NCBI RefSeq assembly: GCF_001653235.2
Contig: NC_035796.1
Span: forward strand, 1,674,001 to 1,738,000
DNA length: 64,000 nt
Source of the DNA: Pochonia chlamydosporia 170
Taxonomy: Eukaryota > Ascomycota > Sordariomycetes > Hypocreales > Clavicipitaceae
Direction: 5' to 3'
Of the stretch, positions 1 through 11,887 are shown in pieces; positions within the stretch are counted from its first letter, which is position 1, and the number at the start of each line of letters is the position of its first letter. The notes beneath the pieces were generated by a model. The model was not told the DNA's origin. It worked only from the letters and a program-made list of their open reading frames with translations, and ran no database searches. The translations under genes were made by a program, and so were the position numbers.

Positions 1-1159
1 TACAGCTACAAGCATCAGCCCAAGAGGAACAGCAGCACTCCCCCTTGCACCTGGCCTTGACAAGCTTGCCACTAGGCCTAGATTGCTTGAGCAATCAGAT
101 GCTCCCACTCCTCACAACTGGTTGACCTGCAACTCCACTTACAACCACCTGCTGTCGTGGACGCTGGTTGTGCAATCCTCGGTGGAGAAGGGTGCTCTGG
201 TTTGGCTGCTCGTACATTAGTCTTCCCGTCTCTTCTGATCCCGGATGCGAGGTCATACTTCCGTCCGCTCTCGCATCAAGCATGGAGGGAAGCCAAGTCG
301 AGATCTTCCCACCCTAACTCCTTCCAGGTACGTACCTCAAAAGTTCCCCTGCTCCGGCTCTGCGAAACAGCAGGTGCAAAACAGCAAACCATTTTGTCGA
401 AGAGTTCGTGTGAAAATAAAGCGACCTGTGTCATGTCATGGGACACGGACATTTCCTTTTGGTTCAATCAGCTTTCCTGACAACACTGGCGCCTATCCTT
501 CCTTGGCCACAATGCGTCACGTAACCCTCAACATTCGGTGAAACTCATCAATTATCCGGAAGCATCGTGCGGGGGTACAGAGCATCGAACGGCAAATGCT
601 TCTTCCTCCTTGGCTGGTAGGCGTTTTAACAACACATCGCCCCGAAGCTCCGACGCCACCTGAGCGTTGCTTATCAGTTCCGTGGATGCTTAGCTACCAA
701 CGGTTTTGCAACTAGTCGGAATAGCTCTTTCCTGGACGGTGGCCAGCCCAATAAAACCGCACCACGTCTCTGCCACACCACCTCAATTACCCCACGCCAC
801 TGGCTCAACCCACTCCAAAGACCATTGTTCAGCCAAGTCGGTTCAGTCTCACGTTTTGGATCACGGAGCCCAATATTTACTGCAGCAAACGTGCAAGGAG
901 CTTTACAATCTGAAGTAGCAACTACGACCCCGTGCTTACCCCCTAACCAATCGACGATAGCAGACATACTAATATACTACGTATTTCCAACAATGAGTGG
1001 CGGTTGTCTTGTGGCGCTAGCAATCTGCAGACTCATTATGTTCTGCGAACCTGACCCAAAGTACTCCGAACATCAAACTCGTCATATCACAACAGTGGTC
1101 AGTTCAGCGTGTTACTTACAAGAGCTCCACTGTTCGGATTGTCAAGACTCACTGACCAG

Positions 1160-1168
1160 TACGGAGTA
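1160..1168 (+). repeat. TACGGAGTA motif copy
   Basis: Exact copy of a 9-base intergenic motif found seven times in the window on either strand. First of three copies within about 600 bases. Confidence 0.6.
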
Positions 1169-1625
1169 TAACAGTGCGAGTAAAATCATTCGACTCGTAG
1201 CACCTGCTCAACGGAAGCGTAGCATTGCTGCAATAAAGTACCCTTGATCTTACCTGAAGCCAAGGCAACACCACTGTCCACAAATCGGCTCGGCCCTACA
1301 TGCGTGGAAGCCGGTCCGTCACAGATGGAAGGCCTGGATTGTTCCCTCTCAGTCTCCTCCGCTTGCCTGTGGGGGACACACGGCCTGGCAGGGTCAGCGT
1401 GGCGCCTCATCCACCTAAAATATCCGCAATTATCGACGTGCAGACACACAAAGCGGCAACGACGACACAGTAAGATGGGCACTCAGGGTAAAAGACTGAG
1501 TGTGCTACCACCTCATTACCGGACCATTGCGCGGAGTACTCCATCCGACATTCAACATTGGGGTAATAAGGCATCGCCCAAGTTGTCTTCCACTCACCCG
1601 TTGTTTAATCAACGTCCCTTCCACG

Positions 1626-1634
1626 TACTCCGTA
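1626..1634 (-). repeat. TACGGAGTA motif copy (reverse orientation)
   Basis: Reads TACTCCGTA on the plus strand, so it is the 9-base motif in reverse orientation relative to the copies at 1160 and 1755. Confidence 0.6.
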
Positions 1635-1754
1635 GACATGGATCATGTCGCCGAGCCTCATGGACATGTCACAAGGTTTCGAACAATGGCATCACAGAGG
1701 CCACCACCAAGTTAGGCACACAACCTGAGCGAATCTTGCTAAATTTGCCTATTG

Positions 1755-1763
1755 TACGGAGTA
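1755..1763 (+). repeat. TACGGAGTA motif copy
   Basis: Exact copy in gene-free DNA; third of the cluster 1160-1763. Confidence 0.6.
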
Positions 1764-3848
1764 GGTCTATCGAGATGTGATTGTCCAAATCGCTGGAAAA
1801 CAACTTCCGCAACGGTACTCAGTACTTCATGTAGGGTTCGGGTCAGGGATCTCTAATGATCTGAGCTTGGGTCCATTGCCGAAATGGAGTCTTTGAGAAA
1901 CGCTCACCGCTTATTATTCTTAACCTGGCGCTTCTCCCAGCATCATGCTCACATCAAAGAGCTGGCAACTGTGCGCAGCTTCAGCATCGGCTGCCTGCTT
2001 GAGGAACCGCCAAAAAAAAATCCAAAAACAATCGTGCCCCCTCCCTTGCATATCCACTCACTATTGCCTGAGGCTTGTTTTCCAACACGAAATCTCCTGG
2101 GTCAGATCCCCGACCCCTCCTGTCCAACTGGCAGAATGGGGCTGGTCAGATCATCTAAGATTACGTACAACAGTATTTCATTACCGCCATACCATCCATT
2201 AGTTGGATGTTGACCAGCAGTGAGAAGCACCAGCACCATAACCTCATCACATCATCTGCTCTCTCACCCTGAGTGTCGCTTCTCTACTGTCAGTCCAGCC
2301 AATATGAGAAATTGGAGAAGGAGTCTACTACAAGACAAATCTGCTCCAAGGTACGGGGTGCTCTCCATTTGACAAGGTGGACGTCTGTTGACTTCTGGAT
2401 AATGGGTGAGATTGCAATTCCACAACCGATTCGTCCATTGTTGGGGTTGGGCAGATCTGACGAAAAGTCTCACTACCTGGGCTGGGCTATCGTATGTGCA
2501 TTAGCTCTCCCGTCCGCGAGCATAACATTGACCAGGATGACTATCGGCCCACTCGTTGGCGTTGAGTGTTTGCTAATGAGGGTGTGGTTCTACGGTGGAT
2601 GTTGCTCGGGGTCTGCTCCATTTCTCTGCCTGGTGCTTGAGTACATTGCATGGCTCAATGTACAAATGCATACTACACATCTCCTGTCTGCACTCCAGAA
2701 CCCCAAATGGCTGTGCCGAGTACTGGATGCATGTGCCTCCACGCCCCGCCAAAGTCTGCGTCAAAAGCCTTGGTTGACTGAGAGATAACAAGCCATGTGA
2801 ATGCACTCTACGCGAAGCCCACGATACGTTTTGGCCATCTGTGCTTTGGCTGCAGTTTCCTTCTGGTTGGGGGCTTCACCTGGCGTACCAGAGGAGGAGG
2901 CTTGGGGAATAGTTTCCACGGGCCTTGCGCAGACATCTGTTACTGTTGAAATCTGCGCCTGACCGCGATTGCGGTGGCTGGTCATTATCATCTCGAAGAA
3001 AACGAGTATCGCAACCGACAGCAACTATTTCTCAGGGCAAACGACCGGCCACCAGGTGTCTGTATTGAGATTTCAAAAACCGACATGCTTGAACAGGAAT
3101 GGTGCCTGCATTTTCGTATGCAGACCACAGGCCTAGGTAAGGACTTCAAACGGTTCGACTAGCTGCGGGCATGATGTGCATATATTCCCAACGCAGCCAT
3201 TCAGATAGGCGACAAGACTTCGGCTGGGGTATCCGACTTTGACAGCGTTGGTGCATGTTTGCCTGCTGCAGCCATTATCAGTATCAAGTATCATGTCTCG
3301 GGGAATTCCTCGTCATCCGAGGTCGATGTCACAAAGCTGACGGATGATGCGAGCGAGGCTGGCATACACCAACCGTCCTTGGAGGAACGTTGTTGGAACC
3401 AGGAGATAATGGCTGAACAGTTAGCCATCGGGTTATGGTTCTTGGCAAAGGAAAGTAAAAAAAAAATCACTGTGGCTGGATGGAGGTAGACAGGACAAGG
3501 GTGGTTTCAACAGAAGGTTGGGGGTTTGACAAGGTGTTTTCGTTGGATGAGAGGAGTTCTACGAGAGATTGAGTGACGTGCGGTCCGATCATCATACCGC
3601 TTTGGTCCATCCGAGGTAATTCCTTGTGACAATTAATGCCAGGCGGGAGGACTTTACAGAGTACAGGTACCACGCGCGTAACTGTATACCACGGAACCTT
3701 TCGACCTCAAATCATTGTTGCTCAGTGGGGCACATGGTACATTACAGACTTGACCAGACGGGCTGGCCGATTCCATGGCGTTATTTTTGGTGGACGAACT
3801 GGAGAGGCTGGAGTCCCGATCAGGAAAGTCAACGCTACTCGCTCTCGA

Positions 3849-3890
3849 GGCTTGGGCTTAGGCTTGGGCTTGGTATTGGTATTGGTATTG
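3849..3890. repeat. Degenerate hexamer repeat GGCTTG / GGTATT
   Basis: About 42 bases made of GGCTTG/GGCTTA units passing into GGTATT units. It creates artificial LGLGLG/VLVLVL-like stretches in the open frames across it, so those frames are not evidence of genes. Simple-sequence DNA. Confidence 0.75.
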
Positions 3891-4547
3891 AGAGGGGAAA
3901 GAAGCCGAAGTCGATGTCGACGTCGATGTCAAGGCAATGTGCCCGTCGACTTTCAACCGCCTTTGCTCCAAACTGAAACAATATAGGCCAAGCTGTCAAA
4001 ACGCATGTCGGTTACGAATGCACCACATCCACCTTGAAAAGGCAGGCAGGTAGGCAGACAATTGACGCAAAAGCACAAGCAGGGTCAGGCATGTTCCGGA
4101 CTACATACATACCGGACAAAACAGCGTGCGGCGAGATCATGCACAAGTTGGTCTGGCAAGTAGTTTCCAAGCCATGTCAGTTCATGTACGAGCAAGATAC
4201 GGAGCAGTTTACCACCATGTTCCATGCTTTAGAGCTCGGGAGAGGAAAACGCCGGGCTCCAGACCAGACCCACCTCCACCTGCGATCTAAGTGTGTGAGC
4301 AGGCTGCGGATCATGTTTGCAGACCACTGCATTGCATTCTCAACAGGCTAACTTGACTTGTGCTATTGACAAGGAAGGATGTGCATATGGAGAGTTGGGG
4401 AGGGGGTTCGGCAACAACGGACGGTGTGAGAAGGAACAAGCTGGGCGGTGCGGCGTTGCGCTTTGGTGTGATGAGGGAAATGGAGATGAATGGATGTTTG
4501 GCTTGGACCCGGGGTCCCTTGACAGACGAGATGCTTGTTGCTCGGCT

Positions 4548-4569
4548 GGATGGTTGGATGGTTGGATGG
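4548..4569. repeat. GGATGGTT short tandem repeat
   Basis: Nearly three perfect units of GGATGGTT in a G/T-rich stretch. Confidence 0.75.
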
Positions 4570-4781
4570 GTGTCAGGGCCTTGCCTGGGTCTTTTGGTCT
4601 TGATGGTGTGGTACTTGTTGCTCGATGATACAGTACAGACCAAGCCAAGGACCAAGGCAAGTCAAGTCAAGGTTCAAGCGGTGACGGCTGAAAAAAAAAA
4701 AGATGGGAGTGTTTGGTGGAGGGTCTGGCCACCGGTGTGGATGGACCAGGACATGGACATGGACCATCAGGCCAGCGAGCG

Positions 4782-4807
4782 GACTGACTGACTGGCTGAC
4801 TGACTGG
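4782..4807. repeat. GACT tetranucleotide microsatellite
   Basis: Interrupted run of GACT units, preceded by repeats of ATGGAC at about 4750-4765. Ordinary microsatellite. Confidence 0.75.
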
Positions 4808-5546
4808 ACGGAGGATGGACGAAGAGGGGGCCGGAATTGAAACGGTGTCTCATCGGACGTTGACGAAATGCGAAATGGCCTGGCATGGCACAAAAATATG
4901 ACCCAGATTAGCTAGCAGCGTTGGGTACAGTACAGGGGAGTGAGTGATGAGTGATAGCGAGCGAAGCGCCTGGTCGATGCGAGTGCCACGTCAAAGATGA
5001 AATGTCGAGCTATTTGCATCACGCGGCCTTTGAGGGATATATCACGAACAAGAAACTGCCATTCGAGCTTGCGCTGGAAAGTTGAATCCCAGGGTTATTA
5101 TTGTATTGCAGTCGCGGATGGAGGTCTTTTGCACTGACTTGCTCATAGCTCTGATGAATAGCAAAAATGCTAAATCATAGCCGCCAATCCCCATTCATGT
5201 CTCGGCTCCGATGGAGACTCGACTCTTTGGGCACGTCACGCTGAAATTCTCAATTCATCGCCTTGGTTGACTTGAATAGGGCCGTGAAAGACAATGAGAA
5301 AAAGGGCTCGCCACCACGCGCAACAAGTAATATCACCACTGTAAAATCACACCATCCAAAGAAACCCATTCTGAACTCACACCCGACAATTTTTCAAAGC
5401 CAACTCTCCCAAGATTTCCCTACCAAATGATGCACCAACACCATCACATTCACGCTCTAGGGTAGCCCACACAGACCACTCACAAAACACCAACAAACAC
5501 AACTTCACTGCATCCAAAAAATATATAAACAAACCAAACACGCATA

Positions 5547-6308
5547 ATGCCCAAACGACCGCCGCCTTCACTCCCAAAGCCAGCTCCCCCGCGCAACACG
5601 GCCTTCGACCCCTGGAACTCCTCCTCCACCGGCCACCAGCGTCCAGAGCAACAACTCGGCACAGGATGGCGCGACTCACGCAACAGGAAACTAAACAGCC
5701 AGTTCCAATCCGGACCTACAGGCGGACACCGTATGAGTGACACATGGGGACCCAACGCAGACCACAACTTCAAAAATACAAGCACAAACTCAGTGGTGGA
5801 CATGCTCAAGAAGCCAGGGCTGATGAAGGAATCCCTTGATAGAGCTCAAGATGGACAACAGGACACGGGAAGCGCAGATTCAGAAAGGGGCATATTCGCC
5901 GGCTGTGTAATCTACGTCAACGGGAGCACGTACCCCCTCGTTTCGGACCACAAGCTGAAGCAGCTGCTCAGTGAGAACGGCGCCCAGACGAGTTTACACC
6001 TGGGGAGACGGAGGGTCACGCACGTTATACTGGGGAGACCGGCTGGCGGGGCGGTTAAAGGTGCGGGAGGGGGTTTGGCAGGAGGCAAGATGGAGAGGGA
6101 GATTCGAAGGATAGGGGGCTGCGGTGTGCGGTTTGTGGGTGTTGAATGGTGAGTGTTGATGTTGGTGCTGTGTATTCAAGCTAACATGTGTAGGGTGCTG
6201 GAGAGTCTAAAGGCGGGTATACGACTACCAGAAGCAAGGTTTTCAAACGTCAAAGTTGCGGCCAAGGGGCAGGGAAGTGTGTACGCATTGTGCGGTGGTG
6301 CGTCTTGA
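5547..6308 (+). CDS. Single-BRCT-domain protein (Rev1-like BRCT)
   Basis: Two exons, 5547-6148 and 6194-6308, give 238 residues. The 45-bp intron has GTGAGT at its 5' end, a CTAAC branch point and TAG at its 3' end, and splicing restores the BRCT tryptophan (VEW-VLESLKAG). The first ~110 residues are polar, Pro/Ser/Asn-rich and probably disordered. Residues ~115-225 form one BRCT fold: a GIFAGCVIYVNG strand, the THVILG strand, then the W-containing helix and LPEARF. BRCT domains bind phosphopeptides or DNA ends in DNA-damage responses; the IYVNG start is typical of the Rev1 translesion-polymerase BRCT. There is no polymerase domain, so this is a stand-alone BRCT protein whose exact role is unknown. 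It is convergent with the acyl-CoA synthetase gene. Confidence 0.85.
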
Positions 6309-6913
6309 TGCATATTTTGGCGTTGTAGATAAGAGTGTGCAAACACAGTTTTACTGGCTTACGTGTTACGGTGTTCCGGCAATCATACATTATTCCTTTT
6401 TACAAACAGTTCTTTCATATGTCCCCGACCAGGAGCTTAAGTATTACATCCTCACCGCCCAACATAGTACAAGGTCAATACGAAAATCCTGACCGCTCTA
6501 CGGAGTACATCAACGGCGATAGAACCTGCGAACCAAAACAGCATGATACACCTTCACTTCATGCGTTTCAGTCGCACCCCCGGCTTGGTGGTGTAACGGT
6601 CCTGCGCTTGGCTATAATGAGTGCGTGACGGGGGAACTGTCTCACAGGGGATTTGTGATGTGTGGCCTCGTGGGAAGGACGTGGTACTGGTGTTTGTGTA
6701 AGGACGTTTGGGGGCGGTGGAACGTGGATATGTAATGCGTGGATGATGCAACGAACGATTTGCAATACTATCGGACGATGGGGGTTGTTTATGACGACAC
6801 TAGGATGGTGCTTCTTGTCTGAAGACCAAACAGATACTTCTATTCCAAGTACGAGCATGGAGCAACCCGTATCCAAAACACAACGGCTACCATACAGCCT
6901 ACACTTGTGCTGC
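6309..6913. other. Convergent 3' intergenic spacer
   Basis: About 600 bases between the 3' ends of the BRCT gene and the acyl-CoA synthetase gene. It should hold both 3' UTRs. It contains one exact TACGGAGTA copy at 6499; no gene seen. Confidence 0.6.
6499..6507 (+). repeat. TACGGAGTA motif copy
   Basis: Exact copy in the spacer between two convergent genes, so in this case it cannot lie in a nearby promoter of either recognised gene. Confidence 0.6.
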
Positions 6914-9160
6914 CTACAACTTTGATTTTAAGCCTTCTACAGCCGCATGCTTACCCTCGCTCTTCTCAAAATACTCACGCACCTTCTCCCGCGCAACCTC
7001 CACGACGGACGAGTCCTCCACTGTACTCGGCACCGTAACCTCCTTGTCAAACTCGCCATGCACACCATTCTCAACCAACTCGCGCAGCACCCGTCGCAGG
7101 GTCTTGCCCGACCGCGTCTTGGGGATCATGCCCTTGCCCTGGATGATGCCGCCCAGCGACGCAATGGCTCCGACTTGCTTGCGGACTAGGGCCTGAATCT
7201 CAGAGGCAATCTTTTCATCGGGCACAGCTGAGGTCGGGTGATTGGCAGTGGAGAGGGTGATGAAGGCAAACGGGAGTTGGCCCTTGATGGCGTCTGGGAT
7301 GCCGACGATGCTTGCTTCCGCTACGAGAGGGTGCGATGTGATTGCTTGCTCGATGCCACCTACATGTGTTAGCATATTAAACCCTTACAAGTCGCTGGAC
7401 ATGCTAGGTACAACGTAACTGCTGGGTTGACTTACCACTCGACAGTCGATGAGCACTGACGTTCAACACATCGTCATTCCTACTCATGACATGCACGTAG
7501 CCATCCTCGTCAATCATACCCGCATCCCCTGTATCCAGCCACTGGCCGCCAAATCTCTTCAAGTAACTCTTGTAAAACCGCTCCTCATCCTCCCACAGCG
7601 TCCGAAAAGCAGTAGGAGCCAACGGCATGCCCAGGACAATGTTGCCCATGCTGCCCCTTTCAACCTGCCGACCTTGGTCGTCGACAACGCGAACGTCAAA
7701 TCCAGGCATGGCCTTGCCAGCACTCCCCGGCTTGATAATGGCAGGAGGGTGATTCCGGACACTAGATGTTCGGTCTTTACCAGTGTGGGGGACCAGTGCT
7801 CGACCCGTCATCGGCGAGCCGGACTCGCTAGACCACCAGTTATCAATGACATGTGCATCAGGCGCGGCATACTTATCCAATAGGTCCTGGTACATGGATA
7901 TAAGTGAGGGTTCTGAGCGTTCTCCCGCCAGGAACAACCCTCTCAAGCTCCGCAGGCCTCCTCTGCCGCCTACGGTGGACAGAAACTTATTCTCCGGGTC
8001 ATCTCTCTTGATGGCTCGCAGGGCAGTCGGCGCCGTAAACATCATGTTCACCTTGTACTCTTCCACGACTCTCCAAAACGACGAGGCATCTGGTGTGCCA
8101 ACTGGTTTGCCTTCATACAGCACCGTGGAAGCACCAGCCAACAAAGGCGCATACACAATGTACGAGTGCCCGACGACCCATCCGATATCCGACGCCGTAA
8201 AGGCAACGTCCCCCGGACCATGAATATCAAACAGGTAGCTTATCGAGAGGTTCAAGCCCACCGCATGACCAGCAGCATCCCTCATCACACCCTTTGGAGC
8301 GCCAGTCGTCCCGGACGTGTGAATGATATACACCGGGTCTGTACTCGCAACAGGCACACACTCCGCCTTGATTTGCCTGGCGCGAGCGCTCCTCACGACC
8401 TTTTGCCACGTCGCCTGCCCGCTGTTCCGGTCAGGATTCCACCTAACTTGAGGGCGCTGCCATATGAGTGTTCGCAGAGGTTTGTGTGGTGAAATCCTAA
8501 CCGCCTCTTCCACGAGCGGCTGGTAGGCAATAGGAGGTTTATTTCCGTCGATGCCACACGACGCAGTGAGTATGGCAACGGGTTTACACGCTTCAATTCG
8601 TTGTGCGAGTGCATTCGGGGCGAATCCTCCAAAGACGACGGCGTGGACGGCACCGAGGCGGTTAACGGCGTACATGCCAATCAAGGCGGATGGGATCATG
8701 GGCACTAGCGTCATATCCGTTAATTTATGCTCGTTTTTCGTCTCGGAATAGTTCCAAACTTACTATACAGCATGACAACATCGCCCTTCTTGACACCCTC
8801 CGCCCTCAACACACCCGCCAGAACCTCAACTTCCTCCAACAGCTTGCGATACGTGTACGTCTCCTTGGTTCGAGTGACAGGGCTGTCATAATAAATGGCA
8901 ACATTGTCGCCTCGCCCCGCCTCAACATGTCTATCAATACAATTGTAGCATGTGGAAATCTCGCCGCCGGGAAACCATTCCCACGAATCGTGGGTGACGC
9001 TGCCGTCCTTGAGAGACCGTCTCGTCCGGCGCAACGACTCGCTCGGCTTTTTGTGCCAGTGTAGATGTTCAGCTTGGTGGGCCCAGAATTCCTCGGGTTT
9101 GTCCAGGCTGTGCCGAAGCACGTCGTCTTGTAGGTGGGAACCTGCTTCTCTTGAAGCCAT
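6914..9160 (-). CDS. Acetyl/propionyl-CoA synthetase-like enzyme (ACSS3/PrpE type)
   Basis: Three exons on the minus strand, 9160-8764, 8704-7436 and 7359-6914, give 703 residues; introns are 59 and 76 bp. An adenylate-forming enzyme that joins a short-chain acid to CoA via acyl-AMP. Seen in order: the N-terminal ACS cap (EEFWAHQAEHLHWHKKP), the PMIPSALIGMYAVNRLGAVH region across intron 1, the ATP-binding loop HTSGTTGAPKG, the acyl-pocket motif NWWSSESGSP, DTGD, and a C-terminal swing domain with PKTRSGK, whose last Lys is the usual catalytic and acetylation-regulated residue. Exon 2 to 3 splicing rebuilds HRLSSGGIEQAI. SSESG replaces the QTETG of true acetyl-CoA synthetases, which favours a propionyl-CoA or other short-chain synthetase. 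No obvious mitochondrial presequence or peroxisomal C-terminus. Confidence 0.93.
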
Positions 9161-11229
9161 TTTGAACTTGTGTGTAGAGAAAGGAGGTTTTGGTAGTTGT
9201 AATTGGGCTGATGGTTGATCGCAACGATGGCGAGTCGATGGGACAATTTTACATGGCCCAGTGGACAATCGGTGTTTTTGAGAAGCAGAGCAGCCTTTCT
9301 TATGTTGCTGCGTTTCTTGTCTGGAGAGAAATCATGATTTATTATCCTCGGCTATGCGAGGCTGATGATCTTGTCCGTCTTACAGATGGGAAGGAGCTCC
9401 TGAGCTCTGGTGGGGAATTGATGACGGTCTAACTCGTAAAGGGGCTGCCCCGCTCTGTGACAGCTAAAGTTCCGCTTCTCCGGATCATGAGCCGGAGCCG
9501 GATGCTGTCGGCAGATGGCCTGTATTGTATCTGCGATCTGGTCATTAATTTGAATGTCTCGGTATGGTGTCTATTGGTTGAGTGCCTTGATCTGGCTGGT
9601 CATCTTGATGCTTTGACGAGCGAGGTTCAAATTGATGTCAGTCATTTGGACGCCTCCCATGTTTTCACAATCTCCGCTGGTGTCTTGTCTTCATATGAGG
9701 ACCTGATTCCAGCAGGTATGCAAGTTGGGCATGCTTGAAGGTCCTCACTACAGGGCAGGATCAGACATCACAAGGAAGTGCCATATATGGCAATATAATA
9801 ATAGTCAATTAACCAACCGAAGAATAAAAACAGCGCAACGCAAGGACAACACAACACAACGCCGCTCCCCATAAGTCTAGGGTAGCTACCTCCCTCCTTA
9901 GAGTAAACGCCACACCGTTACCATCATCAACGTGTATATTTCCAAGTTCATAAATCAAAGCCCAACCCTTCACATCGATATAAAAACACTCGCCGTGTAA
10001 ATATTTCAAATCAGATCCTCAAGTACACGCCCATAATTCTCAACGAGTTTCCATCTCAAGGCAAATAACAAAATCCCCATCATCAACCTCAACAACAATT
10101 CTCACCATTCCCATCATATCAACCAAACCCAACCTCCATCCAAACACCCCTTCACATGCAGCCAGAATTCATGCAACGTGACACTCCCCACGCCACACTG
10201 ACAAAACCCAAACCCCATCATAGCTCGTTTGTTCGAACAAGCCACAGTCCTACATCGGCACAACTTGCCTCAGATAGGTACGACATTCGCGAAACGTCTC
10301 AGTCAGAAGCACGTAGCTGTTGCGTATACGTGAGCGTCTGCGCCTCTAATGGGAAAATACATAGCCTCATTAAGCTATGTCATGGCAATAGTCAAATGAT
10401 GCACAATCAACACCAAAACATTTCAGAGCAAACAAAACAGACATGGGTTGAGATGATCTACGTCAAGCTGTGAGGGGACATGCATAGCAAAAGCCACCAA
10501 CATTACGGAATACACAGTAATAAAACGCCGGGCCAAAACTAGCCTCTTACTTGTACACTGAAAGAGCTATCATACAGGAAACAAGCGTATTTGACTTGAC
10601 AAGACTATAAACACGCCCGACTAACAAGGGTCCCGTGCAAATAGCACCCAAGGCACAGGAAACGAAACAGAGAATCTCGAGACCATGAACCAGCGGGTGA
10701 GAAGATCCCAAGATTGCCCTCTAATTGAAAACAAAAAAAAGTTCGGCAAATGGAAACGCGTCTTTATAATATTTGTCAAATAGGTTTCGACCGCGAACGC
10801 TAAGTCGTATTAGATCCAAAATTTCCTATCAGTGCTGATAAAGGCACATTATAATCCAAGCGCCGAAAAAAGAGTTATTAAGACCGCACACAAGCCGTTG
10901 AGAATTATCCTCCAAGGGTATGACCTGCGAGCCTTTGACCCCCAAACCCATCGAACCCACCAGAGTTCCTCGGGTGTTGATATGTTCGTAACCTTCCTCC
11001 CCAAAAAGTCTATACACATCCAGAAAAAGTCGCAATATCCATTCAACGTGAACCAACAACTAGAAACTTCTCCCACAACACTCCTCCAGACTCGTTAAAG
11101 CTGGCAGAGGCTTGCAAAACTTGACATTATCGTGTGCTTTCCCACGAATCTCACATGCTTATTCTTTGTACAAGAAATGAAATCGCAGGCTGGGGACGTG
11201 GATGCGCGAGGCGTAACAGCTTAGTTGAT
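9161..11229. other. Intergenic, acyl-CoA synthetase promoter and downstream flank
   Basis: Two kilobases without a recognisable gene. The left end contains the promoter and leader of the acyl-CoA synthetase gene (reads leftward). The stretch 9800-10900 is A/C-rich on the plus strand with few long open frames. The right end should contain the 3' UTR of the GPI-anchored protein gene. Confidence 0.55.
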
Positions 11230-11887
11230 TTACAGGATGAAAGCGGCAAGACCGACGACACCGGCCAGACCAGCGCCAGAGAGGGCGGCGGCCTTGCCAG
11301 CACCGGCAGTAGGGACGGGGTTGCCAGGCTTGGTGGGAGTAACACCGCCAGTGGGCTGGACAACGGTGGTGTTGGGGAAGTTACCGCCGCTGGGAGGAAT
11401 TAGCATCGTGTTTTTCGTGATCAGAGTCTGGTTTCAAGGGGCTTACCAGGTGTGGCAGACAACGGCAGAGGTGGTGACCACGGGCTTGGTGACGGTGCAA
11501 GGGCAGTCAGTGATGGTCAGGGTGGTGGGCTAAAGACATGTTAGCATAGTGTGTCTTTGAATTTTGACCTCATCGAATTCTGCCAGGATGACCAGGACCA
11601 TTTGCCGAGAGCCAGGCATCACAATATCTGTGTCTCGTGTCACAGAGATGCCAGATGCCCAGCTCCCCACACATGCTCCCGCATCTCCATCTCTGACATC
11701 TAGATCTGATCTGATATGGGGTGTTCCTTACGGCAGTGACGGTGTAGGTCTTGGTGCCGTGGGTGATCTGGGTAGGTCCAGGGCAGTAGGTGGTGTACTG
11801 GTCGACGACCTCAGTGACAACAGTCACGTTCTTGGCCCAGGCGTTGGCGCCAACGGCAGCAGCGATGAGAGCAACAGTGTACTTCAT
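11230..11887 (-). CDS. Small GPI-anchored cell-wall protein (clock-controlled ccg-6-like)
   Basis: Three minus-strand exons, 11887-11732, 11529-11447 and 11389-11230, give 132 residues; introns are 202 and 57 bp. Residues 1-16 are a signal peptide (MKYTVALIAAAVGANA). The mature part is Thr/Val-rich with cysteines in YTTYCPGP, TDCPCTVTKP and VVCHTC; Thr-rich segments are likely O-glycosylated. A Pro/Gly/Thr linker leads to a C-terminal small-residue and hydrophobic tail (GAGLAGVVGLAAFIL) typical of a GPI-attachment signal. Proteins of this architecture sit in the fungal wall or plasma membrane; I associate it with the ccg-6 group, but that name is from family resemblance. The coding strand upstream of the start is strongly pyrimidine-rich (11945-12330), a common mark of highly expressed fungal genes. 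Confidence 0.88.

Larger units (their letters stand above)
1..5546. other. Gene-free left flank with low-complexity tracts
   Basis: No reading frame here resembles a known protein; open frames are short, occur on both strands and lack convincing starts or splice sites. The right third (about 3.8-4.9 kb) is rich in degenerate short tandem repeats on a G/T-biased plus strand. The last 250 bases before the BRCT gene are A/C-rich, as is common in fungal promoters and 5' leaders. Three exact copies of TACGGAGTA lie between 1160 and 1763. A real gene with very short exons or a non-coding transcript cannot be excluded. Confidence 0.6.

Noticed and set aside
3636..3986. 116-codon frames over the GGCTTG/GGTATT repeat
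   Set aside because: Open only because the repeat lacks stops; it encodes artificial LGLGLG/GIGIGI runs.
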